Source: Gibbula magus
Lineage: Eukaryota > Mollusca > Gastropoda > Trochida > Trochidae
NCBI GenBank assembly: GCA_936450465.1
Contig: OW388299.1
Location: 43,473,548-43,537,547 of the forward strand
Direction: 5' to 3'
Length of the DNA stretch: 64,000 nt
Of the stretch, positions 32,930-46,034 are shown one piece after another (position 1 is the stretch's first letter; each line of letters opens with the position of its first letter). The notes under the pieces were generated by a model. The model made no database searches and was not told the DNA's origin. It saw nothing but the letters and a program-made list of their open reading frames with translations. Made by a program: the position numbers and the translations under genes.

Positions 32930-35060
32930 AGGTATCTTTCCGTAGACTGTTATAGATAGGATACGATAGCAAGAAATGCAGCTCACCTCAAACTGAATTT
33001 AAAAGAATTACAAAATATGTTTTCTAAAAGACGAAATTTAAACAGGTGTAAAGCTCAGTTCACCAGATGCTCAGCAAGAATGACTATGGTTTATCAACGG
33101 ACCTGTGACCCGTTTGAGGGCCAGCTAATCGAAACGTGTGAAGGGTTGAAAAACCTCCAAAACCGTTAATGAATAATATAAAACCTTATGATTGATAACT
33201 TGATAACATTTTAAAGATTTTATAATTAATTTTAATAATTTTATTTTGTTTAATTAACAAATCTCATTTAGATTGTATAATTAATTTGCCAGTCATTATT
33301 AAGCACTAAGAGGTTTGATTAAAGATGTAAATGAGCATATTACGAATCAAGTCAAGAAACATAAGTTTTAGTTAAATATAAAATCTTGATTGAGTGAACG
33401 ACAAGTTTTGACATATGTTCGAAAGTCGTTGTCAAGCAAATTTGACATGGCACTTTTTGACAACAACATTTTGCGAACAATCGTCACAAAATTATGGTCG
33501 GACCTATAAATGTCTTCATTCATCATCAAATTACTGCTAAATTGCTAGATTGACATGCGATGTCCCCGCCACGTCGTATCGCAGTAAATATTGTAAATTC
33601 GTGGTACTTCTTTGTAATAAATCATTGTGAGAGGGGAAAACATCTACACATGATGACTTTTCCACAAACCAAGTTTCATTGAAAAGAAAATTACTTCAAG
33701 AAGGTTCATCAATGAAATCTTCACGAGGTCATTGGCATAGCAAATATTGAAGTGGTAAAGAAAATACTCGGGTAACGTGTTACATGCTTGTCGGTGTTCT
33801 ATCAACACCTCGAGTTCCTAGTATCTTGCGTTACTTCATCATAGGACTAGAGCATGCGCCACACAGATAACAGAATGCACATATGCACAAAAAATAATTA
33901 CAGTTGCACATGTGCATATGCACTATAACATATTGCATAGTGACCTTTGACCTCTGACGTAGTAACAAGACACTGTTATATATTATGGTATATTTTCAGA
34001 GTTAATGTTTAGAGAAGATTTGTTTTCGTGGAGTGGTAAGAATGAATGGAAAAAGCTCGATATCCATATGACAAAATAACACTAACTCTAAACGTACCTG
34101 TTTCTGTTGATATCAGAATATCACTTCAGATAATACATACAAACACCGGCCATATGTTATATGGAAGTTGTTAGTTGGTGGAATATATACATGATGATTT
34201 TTTATCCCCAAAACTGACACGTATGTATGCTTCATGAAGGATTATCAGTAATGTGAAGCCAATATCGACGAAATACCTACAAGACCTGACCTCGGTCAAA
34301 TATTGGTCAATTGGTTATAATGAATACTATTTTAAATAGAAGAATATCATTTTTATATGGAAAAATCTTGTTTTTTGGCCCCCTGTATCTGAGCACATGA
34401 ATAAATATTGCTTAAACCATACGTTTTATTATAATATCCTGAGGATGATTAAAATACAATTCACTGTTTAAGATCTGTTATTTTCTTTAAAACGTTTTAT
34501 TGTGTATATTTGTGTAAACTCTACGGGATATGTTATAATTAGTTTCTGGACACTATGGTTTCGTTAGGTGTGAAATCGTATTTTTGTTATTTGCCATGAG
34601 TGTTTTGAAATTTCATTTTTGTTAAAATATCAATCTGTTACGCAACTTTGTTCCCTCGTGTCTGTAATATAATCAATGAGTTAATTAATATAAAGCATGA
34701 ATTATTCTCATGCATGAGCAAACATATAAGTGAAAATTTATTTTCAAATAAAATCGATGTGTTTGTTTATCATATATGTTCCCCAACTCCATCAGCCGAT
34801 ATCATCCTTTGACCTCCTGAAGGTCATGACCTTGACCCACTTTGAAGTTTCTCTGCTACAGAGAACAATGATTAATCTGAGAGAACTAGACGTTATAGTA
34901 ATCATCGAATTGCTTTCATTTCTTTGATCAAACAATGTGGCTTTGATCGATATGTTTAGATGTGGGAGGAAATATTAATAAATCGATAAATCAAATTCAT
35001 GTCTATTTATGCCCTGCCTTGCACATATCCCTGGGATCGTGACAAATCGTAGCACATTTC
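32930..35060. other. Long AT-rich stretch, nothing recognised
   Basis: No repeat family or exon-like segment was identified on either strand in these 2.1 kb. Confidence 0.4.
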
Positions 35061-35065
35061 ATTTC

Positions 35066-35226
<161 letters not shown>

Positions 35227-35229
35227 GAG

Positions 35230-36125
35230 AGACAGAGAGAAAAACAGAGATAGAGACTGAGAGACAGGTACTTTGCAAAAGTATTAATAACATAAGCTTT
35301 CTTTGATCGAAACAAACGATAGTTAGATCGAAGTTTGTTTATATCAAATATCGCTAAATGCATAAATATAAAGAAATCATCTTGCTATATTATGGAAAAC
35401 ATGCTTAATTCTTTTGCAAAATCCCGATGTTATTAATATGAAACGATGCGTCATTTAATTTTGCTTAATTGTTTGGTTTCGCATCACCAACCATGGTTTG
35501 CCCATGTAATGTCCATTACTACGGTACCACGAAATGCATAGATACAAACAAAACATTATTGGAGACTTTCTCCCTGCAATTACGTACAAGCTGCAGCTGT
35601 GGTGCTAATAAACGGTAAATACTAATAAGTTTGCAGTAATTATCAAAACAAGCCTTTCCATTGACATTCAATGAGAATATGTCTGCAGATTTTAATTTTG
35701 ATAACGTTTCTATAGTTGACATTTAAATTCACCAGACCGATAATATGGACAAGTTTATCGTTATTTCTATACACATAATATTCAGGTACTATCAACAATA
35801 CACGGAGTTCAACAAATGCAACATAATTATTCAATGTATATTTACTCGACTGGGGTTACCCTTTATGTATGACGTTAAACAACAAGAGTGTTGCTCTGGT
35901 GCGATATGCATGGTTGGATATTAATAATTGCTATCTTATCCGGTATTTGTAATTATAATTTATATCTACCCTCTCATCAGCTACATGTATCTATTCCATA
36001 TGCATTTGTCTTCATGTTGAGATCATTAAGTACTTGATTCATGCTCTTTAATTAATTCAATAAAAAACGTCCTTAGTATATTCTTGTTATGTCCACAAGG
36101 GTATTGTTAGTGCGGTAACAGGTTT
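35230..36125. other. Unassigned AT-rich stretch
   Basis: No supported feature. Confidence 0.4.
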
Positions 36126-36140
36126 CGTGTATCGCTATAG

Positions 36141-36780
36141 GAGATGTTACAATGTAATATATGGTACAATGCAATAGAGGATGGTAAATTCGCTAGGTGA
36201 TGGTACAATGTTATAGATGGTATAATGCAATATATGGTACAATACAATAGATGGTACAATATAATAGATTGAACAATGCAATAGGAGATGGTACAATGTA
36301 ATATATGGTACAATGCAATAGGAGATGGTACAATGTAATAGGTGGTATAATGCAATATGAGATGGTACAATGTAATAAATAGTACAATGCAATAGGAATA
36401 GTACAATTATATATGAGATGGTACAATGTAATAGATAGTACAATGAAATAGAAAAAACAAATGCAATGGAGATGGTATAATACAATAGATGGTACAGTGA
36501 AATATTAGATGGTACAGTGAAATATTAGATGGTACAGTGAAAATGTAGATGGTACAATGCAATAGATGGGAAAATGCAATATGGGATAGTACAGTGTTGT
36601 AGAAGATGGTACATTGTAACAGATGTTCGGTACAATAGGAGATAGAGCAAAACAATAGGAAGTGGTAAGTGTCATGGTACAGTGTAAGATGGTACAGTGT
36701 AATAGATGGTACAATGCTAAAGGAAATGGTACAATATAATTATAACTGTACAATACAATAGGAGAAGGTACATGTACGAT
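36141..36780. repeat. ATGGTACAATG minisatellite
   Basis: Dozens of imperfect 14-20-bp units built on ATGGTACAATGCAATAG, with TAGATGGTACAATGTAATA variants. Three sub-copies of AAATATTAGATGGTACAGTG near 36500 show recent local expansion. All minus-strand frames rich in HCTI/YYIVPS are repeat translation. Confidence 0.95.
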
Positions 36781-36789
36781 GTCGTTTAT

Positions 36790-38360
36790 GTTCAGTACAG
36801 ACAATGACAAATAAATTGTATTTGGAGTGATGGTGATTTGGTGTTGTAGTTTCCATTTGTGATAATATAAATAATAAGGGTGTTTATCTAGTTTAAAATC
36901 ATTAAAGCATGAAATACATAATGCATACAATAACATGCAATATGTAGATGATCATGAAACTTCAATTACTCATGTCGTATTCATCAAACCATGATACATA
37001 TAGGTAGACATGTAAGTAAACATGAATATGAAATTACTCATTTCATAACATTAACGGGACATATAATGATATAACAATATATATAAGTAGTTGTGAATAT
37101 TTCATTAGATACGGGAATGAAGCGTTTAAAAGCATTTATGTTTTTAAAAAAACGTTTAATTGCCAAAGAAAGAAGAATTTTATTAAAGACATTAACTGCT
37201 CATTGTATTAACCTGGCTGGGAAGTGGAGATAACCACTTTAAGATACTACTAACATTTGATAAAACATTTACCCTGATATCATATTATTTCCTCGCTGTT
37301 TACAACAAGAAGATTAACACCGAAGTTGAAGTTGAAGTATTGAATACAAACATCTTGAACAAATATACAATATACACATATAATTATCATAAATAGTGTT
37401 CCCTATATATACAGACTTCATCCCAAGATTCTTGCTTTAAAACTACGAAGCTGCAATAAACTGAAGGAAGATGTCACAACTATAATGTTACACCTCACAT
37501 ATGCTTCCACGCATGCGTGAAACATCTGAAAACGAGGCTTTTCTCTCAGCACGTGCAGCATGACTATCCCGCAGTATGGTTTCAATTTTAGACTTGGTGA
37601 TATGGACTAACAGCTGCTGTGAAGGTTACTTGTATCAACACAGCTTAGTGAAAACATTGATCTCGGGCCCCCTTGTACGAAACGTTTTTACACTGAGGTA
37701 ACCCTAATCCAGTCTATTATCAGTCTTTTAGGTCTGATTTTTCTCCAAGAAACTTTGGTTGCAATGGTTGAGCTCCTTCAACTGTTTAACTGTTTAGCGT
37801 TCTTTATTATTACAAATTTAAACATTTTAGTGTAAGAATAAACTGTCAAATGTGAGTTTGCATTTTCTTTAGCTGAAGATTACCTTAGCTCTAAGGTATA
37901 AAGTCTTCAAGGGGCACTTTCACGTGGAATACATAGGAAAACAAGTTTTGTTATGGATAACATTTTCTTAATTATGTATGTATCTTGTTGCCCCACAGGA
38001 GGGTGTGATTTTGCTTCAGTCAACATTGGTAACCGTAGCTTCTGTAGTTTTTATCTTTTTCAACTTTATTACTGCACAATTTACCACATTAATGTTGAAA
38101 TATACTGTTACACGGAACACGTGTGTTTTCATTGGTTTACGATAATCTTGCCCCTAAGAGAGCTTCCAAAATCTAACCGGGGTTCATATATAAAACTATA
38201 ATAAAACTAATTGAATGGATGATATCCAATGTGATCGTTAATAATAGCAATATTTCAATTGTGAGTTTTATACTAATTTGAAGCAGTAATGTGAGAAAAA
38301 CAAAAATCTGATTCCTATATTTAAAGAAAACCATTCTCGATTGCTTCAGCTTCCGCACAG
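36790..38360. other. Unassigned stretch
   Basis: No coding or mobile-element signature was confirmed. Confidence 0.35.
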
Positions 38361-38367
38361 AAAAGAA

Positions 38368-38672
38368 AACCAAAGACTCCACAGACTCTCCAAAGACTCC
38401 ACAGACTCTCCACAGACTCCACATACTCTCCACAGACTCCACAGACTCTCCACAGTCTCCACAGACTCCACAGACTCCACAGACTCTCCACAGACTCCAC
38501 AGACTCCACAGACTCCACAGACTCTCCACAGACTTCACAGACTCTCCACAGACTCCACAGACTCCACAGACTCTCCACAGACTCCACAGACTCTCCACAG
38601 ACTCCACAGACTCCACAGACTCCACAGACTCTCCACAGACTCTCCACAGACTCCACAGACTCCACAGATCTC
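38368..38672. repeat. AGACTCCAC / AGACTCTCCAC minisatellite
   Basis: Tandem 9-bp (AGACTCCAC) and 12-bp (AGACTCTCCAC plus A) units in irregular order over about 300 bp. Because units are 9 or 12 bp, frames stay open on both strands (for example 38173-38739 minus, VCGVCGESVESVE); these are not treated as genes. Confidence 0.95.
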
Positions 38673-38984
38673 CACTTCTCCAACTGATGCTCCCGATGTA
38701 ACATAACCCATCCCTATTTATCCCAAATAATGAATGCATTCCTGACGTGGGTACATTTACATTAATTAATGTATTTATACGTTTCGTAACACGGTAGAAC
38801 TTACTTTGCGAAATATTAGATATGAAATTAATATGAGCTTAGGGTAGTACATTTACTGCACCAGTGTCTATTTGTTTGGGTTCCATGGCATGGAGAGATA
38901 CTTTATTTAATCATTTTCAGGAGAAATGTGATTTAAAAACTTTATTTTTATTTTTCACTTCTATTGCAGACGTTGCCTTATTAC

Positions 38985-39110
38985 AGGGGAATTGTGGAAT
39001 GTCAATGTGACTATGCATTGTAGTGAAACCTGCAAGCATCGACTACAACTAGTGAACTATACTTATTTGAAGTTAAATGAAGCATTCTACCACAATTTTG
39101 GATGTACATC
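38985..39110 (-). mobile_element. SINE family A, very old fragment
   Basis: GTGACTATGCATTGTAGTGA, CCTGCAAGCATCGACTACAA and CTAGTGAAC follow the family A body order with many transitions, mostly at CpG positions. The neighbouring copy at 39280 is far better preserved. Confidence 0.65.
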
Positions 39111-39279
39111 GGTAATAGACTTACCGATTTCCCAGTTCTGCTCCATGGCTTTATTTAAAAATAAGCCTTGTACACAGTCTACTTCATTTGTGAACAAACC
39201 TACACTAATTGTATACACTTATGAAAGAGCGAGACCCAAAACAATATTGATACAATTATCGCATTATCTGCATAAACTA

Positions 39280-39573
39280 GGGGCGGGATAGTGCAGGGGT
39301 TAGCGCGTTCGGCTTCGGATCAAGATGTCCTTGGTTTGAATCCCGCCAGGGGCACGGCAACTTTGTCGGCAGTAGAGAACTGTTCTACACGCAGGTTTGA
39401 GTGCAATGCTACACTGAATTTCAGTGCAGTACCACTTGCTAGTTCCAGCCGATGCTCGCATGTTTCACCGCAATTCATAGCCACATGGCGTTGCGGGCTT
39501 TCTCCCTGCAATAATACTTGCAGCTGTGATAAAAGTGAAATAGAGAAACGCCGTTAAACCCCATATCACCTCA
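39280..39573 (+). mobile_element. SINE family A, full length, with target-site duplication
   Basis: The head (GGGCGGGATAGTGCAGGGGT, B box GGTTTGAATCCCGCC), the body and a short decayed tail (CCCCATATCACCTC) are present. The flank ATCTGCATAA (39266-39275) recurs after the tail (39576-39585). Confidence 0.92.
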
Positions 39574-39613
39574 ACATCTGCATAACTAAAACTAAATTTG
39601 GTCTATCACTCTT

Positions 39614-39694
39614 CTGACGGGATTCGAACTTAAGACTCTCAATCTGCAGTTAAACACGCTGACCACTGAGCTAACGCTAACCCAACCCTTCCCC
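39614..39694 (-). pseudogene. tRNA-Cys-like pseudogene or SINE head
   Basis: The reverse complement has GTTAGCTCAGTGGTCAGCGT (A box) and TTTAACTGCAGATTGAGAGT, whose anticodon-loop position reads GCA as in tRNA-Cys, then AGTTCGAATCCCGTC (B box). The anticodon stem has mismatches and the T stem (TTAAG against the 3' side) does not pair, so it is not a working tRNA. Confidence 0.6.
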
Positions 39695-39699
39695 TTTAG

Positions 39700-40650
39700 C
39701 TATTAAACCTAAAAGTGTCATAGTGTTTAACTTTTTTTCAATTTTGGAATTGCTGTAAAGTAAAATGAAGATGGAAGACTGATTTTGCCTACGTCATCAG
39801 TCTTTAGAACGTTAACAAATATAGCCTGTCTCTCAACCGGGCACATGCTGTGAGACAATTAACGTATTTTTAACAAAGCATGTGCGTTTTTTACTTCTGA
39901 TTGTGTGTTAAACTGTTAAAAATACCAGGTGTTAAGAGATGTGAAGACGAACAAACAATACCAATCCACACCTTTGGGTTGCGTTACCAAAGCCTTTTTG
40001 CAACCTCTTTGTCAAGACTTAAAAATGAGTTTGTTGTAAGTCTTAAGTGCATTTTAGGTATTAAAGGCACCCATGTCGAAACGAGCTATCATCCAATAAT
40101 TATTAATGTTAATGTTCTATAGTTTACAAGTAATATGATGTTTGATTAAATGTCATATCTCAAATTATAAGATGAGTATAGTAATGAAAACTGTAAAATA
40201 TGACAAAATATGCGTTCACCTTAATAATCAATTTTAATTTAATTTGATCTAAGTTGTGAATGATAAAAATCAAAATTTAAAATAATCCCCTGACTCAAAA
40301 ATAGTTGTACTGAAAGTTCAGATTAACGTTTTGTCAAAGAATGTTTCCATGAAATACACTTTAAGTCACAAAATATTAAGTTTTGCATCAAGGTTGACAT
40401 GAAACGATCCCCAAATTAATCAAATGAATTATACATGTATACGAAACAGCTTGCCCCAGCGATGACGTCGAACATGGCCAATTGAATTGTCCATAACCTT
40501 TCAATCATATATGTAAATTTCATGTATGTCTGTCCGTCCGTCCAACCAGGAACCTCATCACAACGTGCCACATGAGACCAAGCTACAAAATGTACCTCAC
40601 ATCGACGTTTTCGACGTTACAGAGAACCCAAACTCGACGTTTGACCAAAC
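39700..40650. other. Unassigned AT-rich stretch
   Basis: Apart from a short CTGTCCGTCCGTCC run near 40528, nothing is recognised. Confidence 0.4.
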
Positions 40651-40655
40651 ACATT

Positions 40656-40985
40656 TTAAAGGGGCAGTAGCACGTTTTTTCGCTTAAATTAGTTGATGAA
40701 ATGTATTTGAAAATAATTTCACCGATAGTATAAGACCCTTCTGTCTTCGGAAAATCAAGTTAAAAATGAGTGTACATGGTTCCGTAATAATAAATTGTGG
40801 TCACAATAAAATGGCCGCCATGCAATTTTTGCTTTATACGCAAAATAGTTTTTACCACTACAGATAATTGGTTTGTGTAATAAGATGTTTTACCCTCTAA
40901 AGTTAGTTTAAAGGACATAAACTATCATTATAAACGGGAAATTTGAAAAATAAATTTTGCAAAAAACGTGCTACTGCCCCTTTAA
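40656..40985 (-). mobile_element. TTAA-type MITE, intact, reverse orientation
   Basis: TTAA plus AGGGGCAGTAGCACGTTTTT at the left, and AAAAACGTGCTACTGCCCCT plus TTAA at the right. The interior matches the family in reverse (AAAATGGCCGCCATGCAATT, TATACGCAAAATAG). About 330 bp, with a short deletion around CCGTAATAATAAATTG. Confidence 0.93.
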
Positions 40986-41124
40986 AAAGTCACTGGCACT
41001 TCGATTAACCCTTTGAATATGTCGTATTATAGGACGAATGATTATTGTGTTAAAATCTCTGGTATACTTTCAAATAATTGAAAATAAATAACACTATAAA
41101 GACATGCATGTAGAAGTGGAATAC

Positions 41125-41222
41125 ATAAAAAAACAAGATTTTCATGAGTTGACATATATTTCTAAACGTCGTGTATATTCACAATAAAGAAGTCGTTTTC
41201 TAGCAAATCGTGTTTCCTTATA
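41125..41222 (+). mobile_element. Foldback element with hammerhead-like remnant (copy 3, shortened)
   Basis: The right arm CTAAACGTCGTGTATATTCA, then CAATAAAGAAGTCGTTTTCT and TGTTTCCTTAT, follows copies 1 and 2. The left arm is reduced to ATAAAAAAACAAGATTTT. The CTGATGA part is deleted. Confidence 0.6.
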
Positions 41223-41597
41223 AAACAATTTAACCTCAGAAACAATCATATTCGCTGTAGTTGAGACATAAAACTAGAAAACAGTTTTGCTCACGGCTGT
41301 ATATTGTTGTCGTCACTAAAGTGTCAAACACCAAAATAATGCAGAAAATATGTTCTTACAAAAAAACACAGAAAACATATGTGTGAGGTTTGTTGTCATT
41401 TTTTAACCAATTAAGCCAATTAGCCATCTTCCAAACCAAGAATTGGAAGACATACCTGTATATATTCATTTGTACCGTTTCGCATTATTTCGTTGAAAAT
41501 AAGCCTTCTGAAAACAAACATACTTTACAGAGTAAACAACGCACCGTTTTGTTTGGAACTCGTTTGTGCTTCTATTTGTTACAGATGTTTGACACTA

Positions 41598-41745
41598 CAA
41601 GATAAAAACGATATTTAAACAAGTGTCTCGATAAAAGCGAACATATCTGCCAGATAAAAACGATATTTATACAAGTGTCTCGATGAAAACAACTTAACTG
41701 TTTGATAAAAACGATTTTTCAACAAGTGCATCGACAAAAATGAAG
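41598..41745. repeat. Three-copy tandem repeat, about 50 bp
   Basis: GATAAAAACGATATTTAAAC, the same with TATAC, and GATAAAAACGATTTTTCAAC, each followed by AAGTG(T/C)(C/A)TCGA, start at about 41601, 41653 and 41702. Confidence 0.85.
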
Positions 41746-41749
41746 AAAA

Positions 41750-44238
41750 AAAACCAGTTGTGTTGTAAATGTGTTTATATACTTGTTATTCACGATTGGT
41801 AAACTTATAATGGCAATTGTGTTATACTAATCAACTGCACGTATAAATACAAGATTTACAACAACGTTGATTATGCCAAGTTCAAGAATGAATGTCAAAA
41901 TTGTGACGGTTACCATTCCCAAAAAACCTGTAATGCGTGATTGTTGATATCAACATAACTGGAAACAAAACAAGACGCACGAGACAATCGAGAAACACGT
42001 GCCGCACGGTGAAATGTACAAGAGAACATAACACGTGGCACGTGGGTCAGAAGGTAATACGCCACAGCTTTAGTGTGTTATTTTATCGCACCAAGTGAGA
42101 CGAGGAGATTTTGATTTTTGGCGTGGAGAAAGCCCGCGATGCATTTTGGCTATGTATTGCGTGAAACCTGATAACGAACATAAGTGGTCCTGTTCCACAT
42201 AACAAAATAATCGTTCTAGTGTTACCATCAATTGAAGCCCATTAGTTTAACTTAGGTTACAATCAATTGTAGATCTACCATCAATTGTTTAAAGTGTTTT
42301 GGTAACGGCAGTCTGCATTTCAAAACAGCTTTCGATTGAAAAATAACTTTGTTAACGACATGAGCGCTTAAATATTAGTATTCTCCGAGCGAGAGCGAGT
42401 GATATATCGATATCAAGGCACGAAAAAATGCAGTGTCCGTCATGTTAAAATCTCGCCGCTAATGGCTGCAATACATGTACTGCCGAAGCGACTTTAAACA
42501 ATAACTCTCTCACTAACTGATGTTCAAATGTTGAGCGATCTGATGCACCAAGTATTATAGGCTTTGAAACTGGGTCACTTTTAACTGGCGTGATATTTAA
42601 GCGGTTTTATATCATTTTTAACAATTGGGTGGGCCAAGCTCATGGCTTACTTGAGTAAAACGCTAATATTTCCAGCTTTGAAAAATCATATCTTCGTAAA
42701 TACCCGTTCGATTTTTATGTTTTATGGCTTATTTCAACGAAAGACGTATTGGCTTTGAAGGGTATATAATATACAAGACTAATATGATGACAACATTCTG
42801 AAAAAATAATTTCATACTGACATTGGGTGTTGACCTCGTTACATCCCTTTACTTTTTTTACAGTATAATGGGCTGGAATGTCGACTTCATATTATTTCTT
42901 GTCGCTTGTTTTTCGACAATACAAGCCCCTGTGTTACTATCCACTAGAATATGTAGTCTGCTAAAAGAATAAATTTAGTATCTATTAGAGCTATGATAAC
43001 TAAGTCGCAAACTACAATTTAAGTAGCAAATAGTTATCTAAATAGTTTCCACCCAACAAAAATAAACTTGAATTCCAGTTTCAGATAACAGTAGACGTGA
43101 CATGTAAGAATATGTTGAAAATTTAACATGGCATTTTCGGGAGTATAAGGTTTTTTTGTTATAAAATTTTATATATTCATTACTTAATGATTCTTCTTTC
43201 GGAAATTGTTATGTTTTAAAGGTCACTATCTGCAGTATCGCACATTCTTGAATTTTTTGGGACGAATTCTTTACGGGCCGGATTAAAAGTCAGAGTTTTG
43301 ATCCCGCCGCCAACATTGACAGTCTCGCAAATTGTACCGTTCAGCGAAGCCAACATTGTTTTAACCATTGTGGACATTTATGCTTTTCATTTATATTGCT
43401 ATTCAAAAGGCATAAACGCATGATTTACATGTTTATTTTACTATCTAAATGCCAATCAAGAATCGAAATTGCAAATCAGTGAATACAAGTTTATCGTCAA
43501 CTTCCCTCCAAAAGGCATAACTCGCGCCAGCCTCAATCACTGGCTAATTTCAGCTTTGAATCAGTTCCTTCATTTTTCCGAGCTAGCGAATTAGACCCCA
43601 CAATGAGCAGCGCTCTGTTATGTCAGTACGGAAAAGTAAAGGAAATGTTGCAAGGCTTAAAGTAGCTAGTGATGGAGAGTGCCGCCAATTATGCCTTGCG
43701 TTGGGAAGTTGATACATCGCCAGCTTGACTAATCAATAACGTGGGCGCGTTACCTCGCAATCCATGCTTTTCACGAAAACCTCGTGCTGCACGTGGAACG
43801 CATTGAAATATACACCTCTCAAATCAAAGACATAACCGTTACACTATCTTGACAAGTCAGGCTGCAATTCCCTACTGTCCAAATGGTTAATATAATAAAT
43901 TCATAACCACCAATTTATGACCCCCACAGGTAATCATCAAAAGCAGATACACCTGAAATTAGGGTCAGCGTTCTTATCTATTATAAACAGACAGGTGAAT
44001 ATTCCACGTCAGAACAACGATTCATTTTCAACGATTTTATAGCTGGGAGCCATACGCGTAGCTGTTATTATGTTACGTTAATGTGTGTTATTTGTACTTT
44101 GTAATGAATTAGTCAATGATAGTGTGTTATTTGTTATTGAATATAATAATTTTGGAATATAATTTAAAATGACAAATGTGAGAATTATGTACTTTATAAT
44201 ATCATTTCATCACATCCTGCATCGTATCAATAAGTTAC
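41750..44238. other. Long stretch, one SINE scrap only
   Basis: Except for the SINE A fragment at 42117-42171, no mobile element or exon is supported. 43200-43850 is somewhat richer in GC and CpG but holds no convincing frame. Confidence 0.35.
42117..42171 (-). mobile_element. SINE family A fragment (about 55 bp)
   Basis: GGAGAAAGCCCGCGATGCAT, then GGCTATGTATTGCGTGAAAC, corresponds to the middle of the family A body; nothing of head or tail. Confidence 0.6.
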
Positions 44239-44240
44239 TT

Positions 44241-44870
44241 TTAAAGGCACTGTAGCACGCCAATTGTTTTAAAATATAAATAATGCACGCATTATGCACA
44301 TCTCTCGATATTACAAACAACTTACCCTAAGGTAATGTATTATATAAGTTAACTGCAAAATATGTACATATTCAGGTTTTAAAGTTAACTTGAAAAGACC
44401 GGAAGTAATAATTGCAACGTTGCATTAAATCCGCATGAACTACAATATCAGCAATATTAAGAAATTGCACACAACCCGATGACCAAAAACGGCAGTTGCT
44501 ATCGTTAATGTAACAACAATGCTTACACTGCGTATTACAAACCGGTGAAGTTACAGATACTTCTTAATGAAGACTATCCAAACTTTGTTGTCAGTTAAGA
44601 GAATAAAGTATATGCAAGAGCTGAATGAAATCCTAGTTAAGCCGTTTTCTACACTCTGTATATCCCATTTTGCACATTGGCGGCTCTTACTATTTGTGAT
44701 ATCCCTGAGTGACTTCGGCCGTCTCAACTTTTTAATTATTGACTGCAGGTCATTTGTAAAGACTAATAAGTATTTTATTGCACCGAAAGGAAGCTAACGT
44801 GAGTTTATATGCCCTCGTATGACCTTAAAAAGTTTATTTGAATGCGAAAAGCGTGCACTTGTGCCTGTAA
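44241..44870. mobile_element. Candidate longer TTAA element related to the MITE family
   Basis: The left end TTAAAGGCACTGTAGCACGC and the right end GCGTGCACTTGTGCCTGTAA form an imperfect 20-bp inverted repeat. The left end also resembles the MITE terminus (TTAAAGGGGCAGTAGCACGT). About 630 bp; the interior shares nothing obvious with the short family and has no coding capacity. Confidence 0.45.
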
Positions 44871-45029
44871 GTTTGGTAATCGCTATCGATGTTATCCGTA
44901 AAAAAAATCGAGAACAAATGCAAATAAACATTTCCAAATAATCAAAATCCTCCTTTAATTCTCCGCGAAGAATTCAAAAGTTAACAACTACACGCGTGAT
45001 GGTGAACTGAAAATGTAGGAAATTTTCAT

Positions 45030-45922
45030 TCATTCAGGTTTGGGGGTTTAATACATTTGATATCATAGAAAAAGTACATTTATTTGCAATGAAAAAATTC
45101 CTTGGCGTGAAATCTACTACTTCTAACATAATGATCTACGGTGAATGTGGCAGATTTCCATTATATGTGGACTCAAAGGTAAAAGCTATAAAATACTGGT
45201 TGAAAATATTAGGAATGCCATCTCATAGATTACCCAAAAAATGTTATAATATGATGATGTTGTATGACAAAAATGGAAAAAATAATTGGGCCACAGATGT
45301 TAAAGATTTGTTATGTTCGACCGGTTTTGGTTATGTATGGTTTGATCAATGTATACACTCTCACACACAGTTCCTTATATCCTTTAAACAAAGGTTGCAA
45401 GATATTTATCAACAAGATTGGCTCCATAAAGTATCTTTATCAAATAAATGTTTCTATTACAGAATGTTCAAACAGTCTATATGCAATGAAATCTATTTAT
45501 CTACTTTGAATGTTAGGAAATTCAGAATTTCACTCACAAGATTTCGCTGCTCATCACATGAATTGTTAATTGAAACTGGTAGATATGTTGGCTTAGAAAG
45601 AGAACATAGATTATGTAAAATGTGTAATTTAAATGTAATCGAAGATGAGTACCATTTTCTTTGTGTCTGTCCAGCCTACCTTGATTTAAGATATAAGTAT
45701 ATAAAAAAATATTACTTTACGAATCATAATATTTATAAATTCATATCTTTAATCAGCAGCTCTAGCAAAAGGCATGTTGAAAACCTGTCAATGTTCCTGT
45801 ACCATGCCTTTATTCTCAGAAAAAATACACTCTCTTCTGCCTAAAAAGGCTTGTATATACATGTATGTACTATAGGCCTGTGGCCTCCTTAAGTGCAAAT
45901 AAAGATTGATTGAATCATTCAG
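45030..45922 (+). mobile_element. 5'-truncated LINE insertion with 8-bp target duplication
   Basis: The insertion body is 45038-45914, flanked by TCATTCAG at 45030-45037 and 45915-45922. The 3' tail has ACTATAGGCCTGTGGCCTCC, a small hairpin string also seen at 1465, then AAATAAAGATTGATTGA. 5' truncation with short duplications is the usual outcome of target-primed reverse transcription that stops early. Confidence 0.88.
45038..45844 (+). pseudogene. LINE ORF2 C-terminal part (end of reverse transcriptase and zinc-finger tail)
   Basis: An open frame of 268 codons with no native start, beginning VWGFNTFDIIEKVHLFAMKK. This is the end of the LINE reverse transcriptase region. It continues with GRFPLYVDSKVKAIKYWLKI, a stretch typical of mollusc and cnidarian LINEs. 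Near the C-terminus, CKMCNLNVIEDEYHFLCVCP has the Cys-x2-Cys...His...Cys pattern of a nucleic-acid-binding zinc finger found after the RT in Jockey/CR1-like clades (clade not settled). No stop or frameshift interrupts this part, so the insertion is fairly young. But the endonuclease and RT catalytic core are absent, so it cannot be active. An internal ATG at 45089 is not the true start. Confidence 0.88.
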
Positions 45923-46034
45923 TCAACAAAATGCTTACACGCTAGCAAGTTCTGGATGTTGCTCGTGGAATCAACATTAAAGTTCATCAAATAACATATT
46001 AATCTAAATATCAGGATGAGCTATGTTTAGTGCC

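Noticed and set aside
36107..36936. Overlapping frames of 71-143 codons on the minus strand
   Set aside because: All derive from the ATGGTACAATG repeat.
38173..38739. 188-codon frame with VCGVCGESVE repeats
   Set aside because: Units of 9 and 12 bp keep all frames open on both strands; it is a minisatellite.
45089..45844. Host gene starting at ATG 45089
   Set aside because: The frame is open upstream to the target-site duplication at 45037 and encodes the end of a LINE reverse transcriptase; the ATG is internal.
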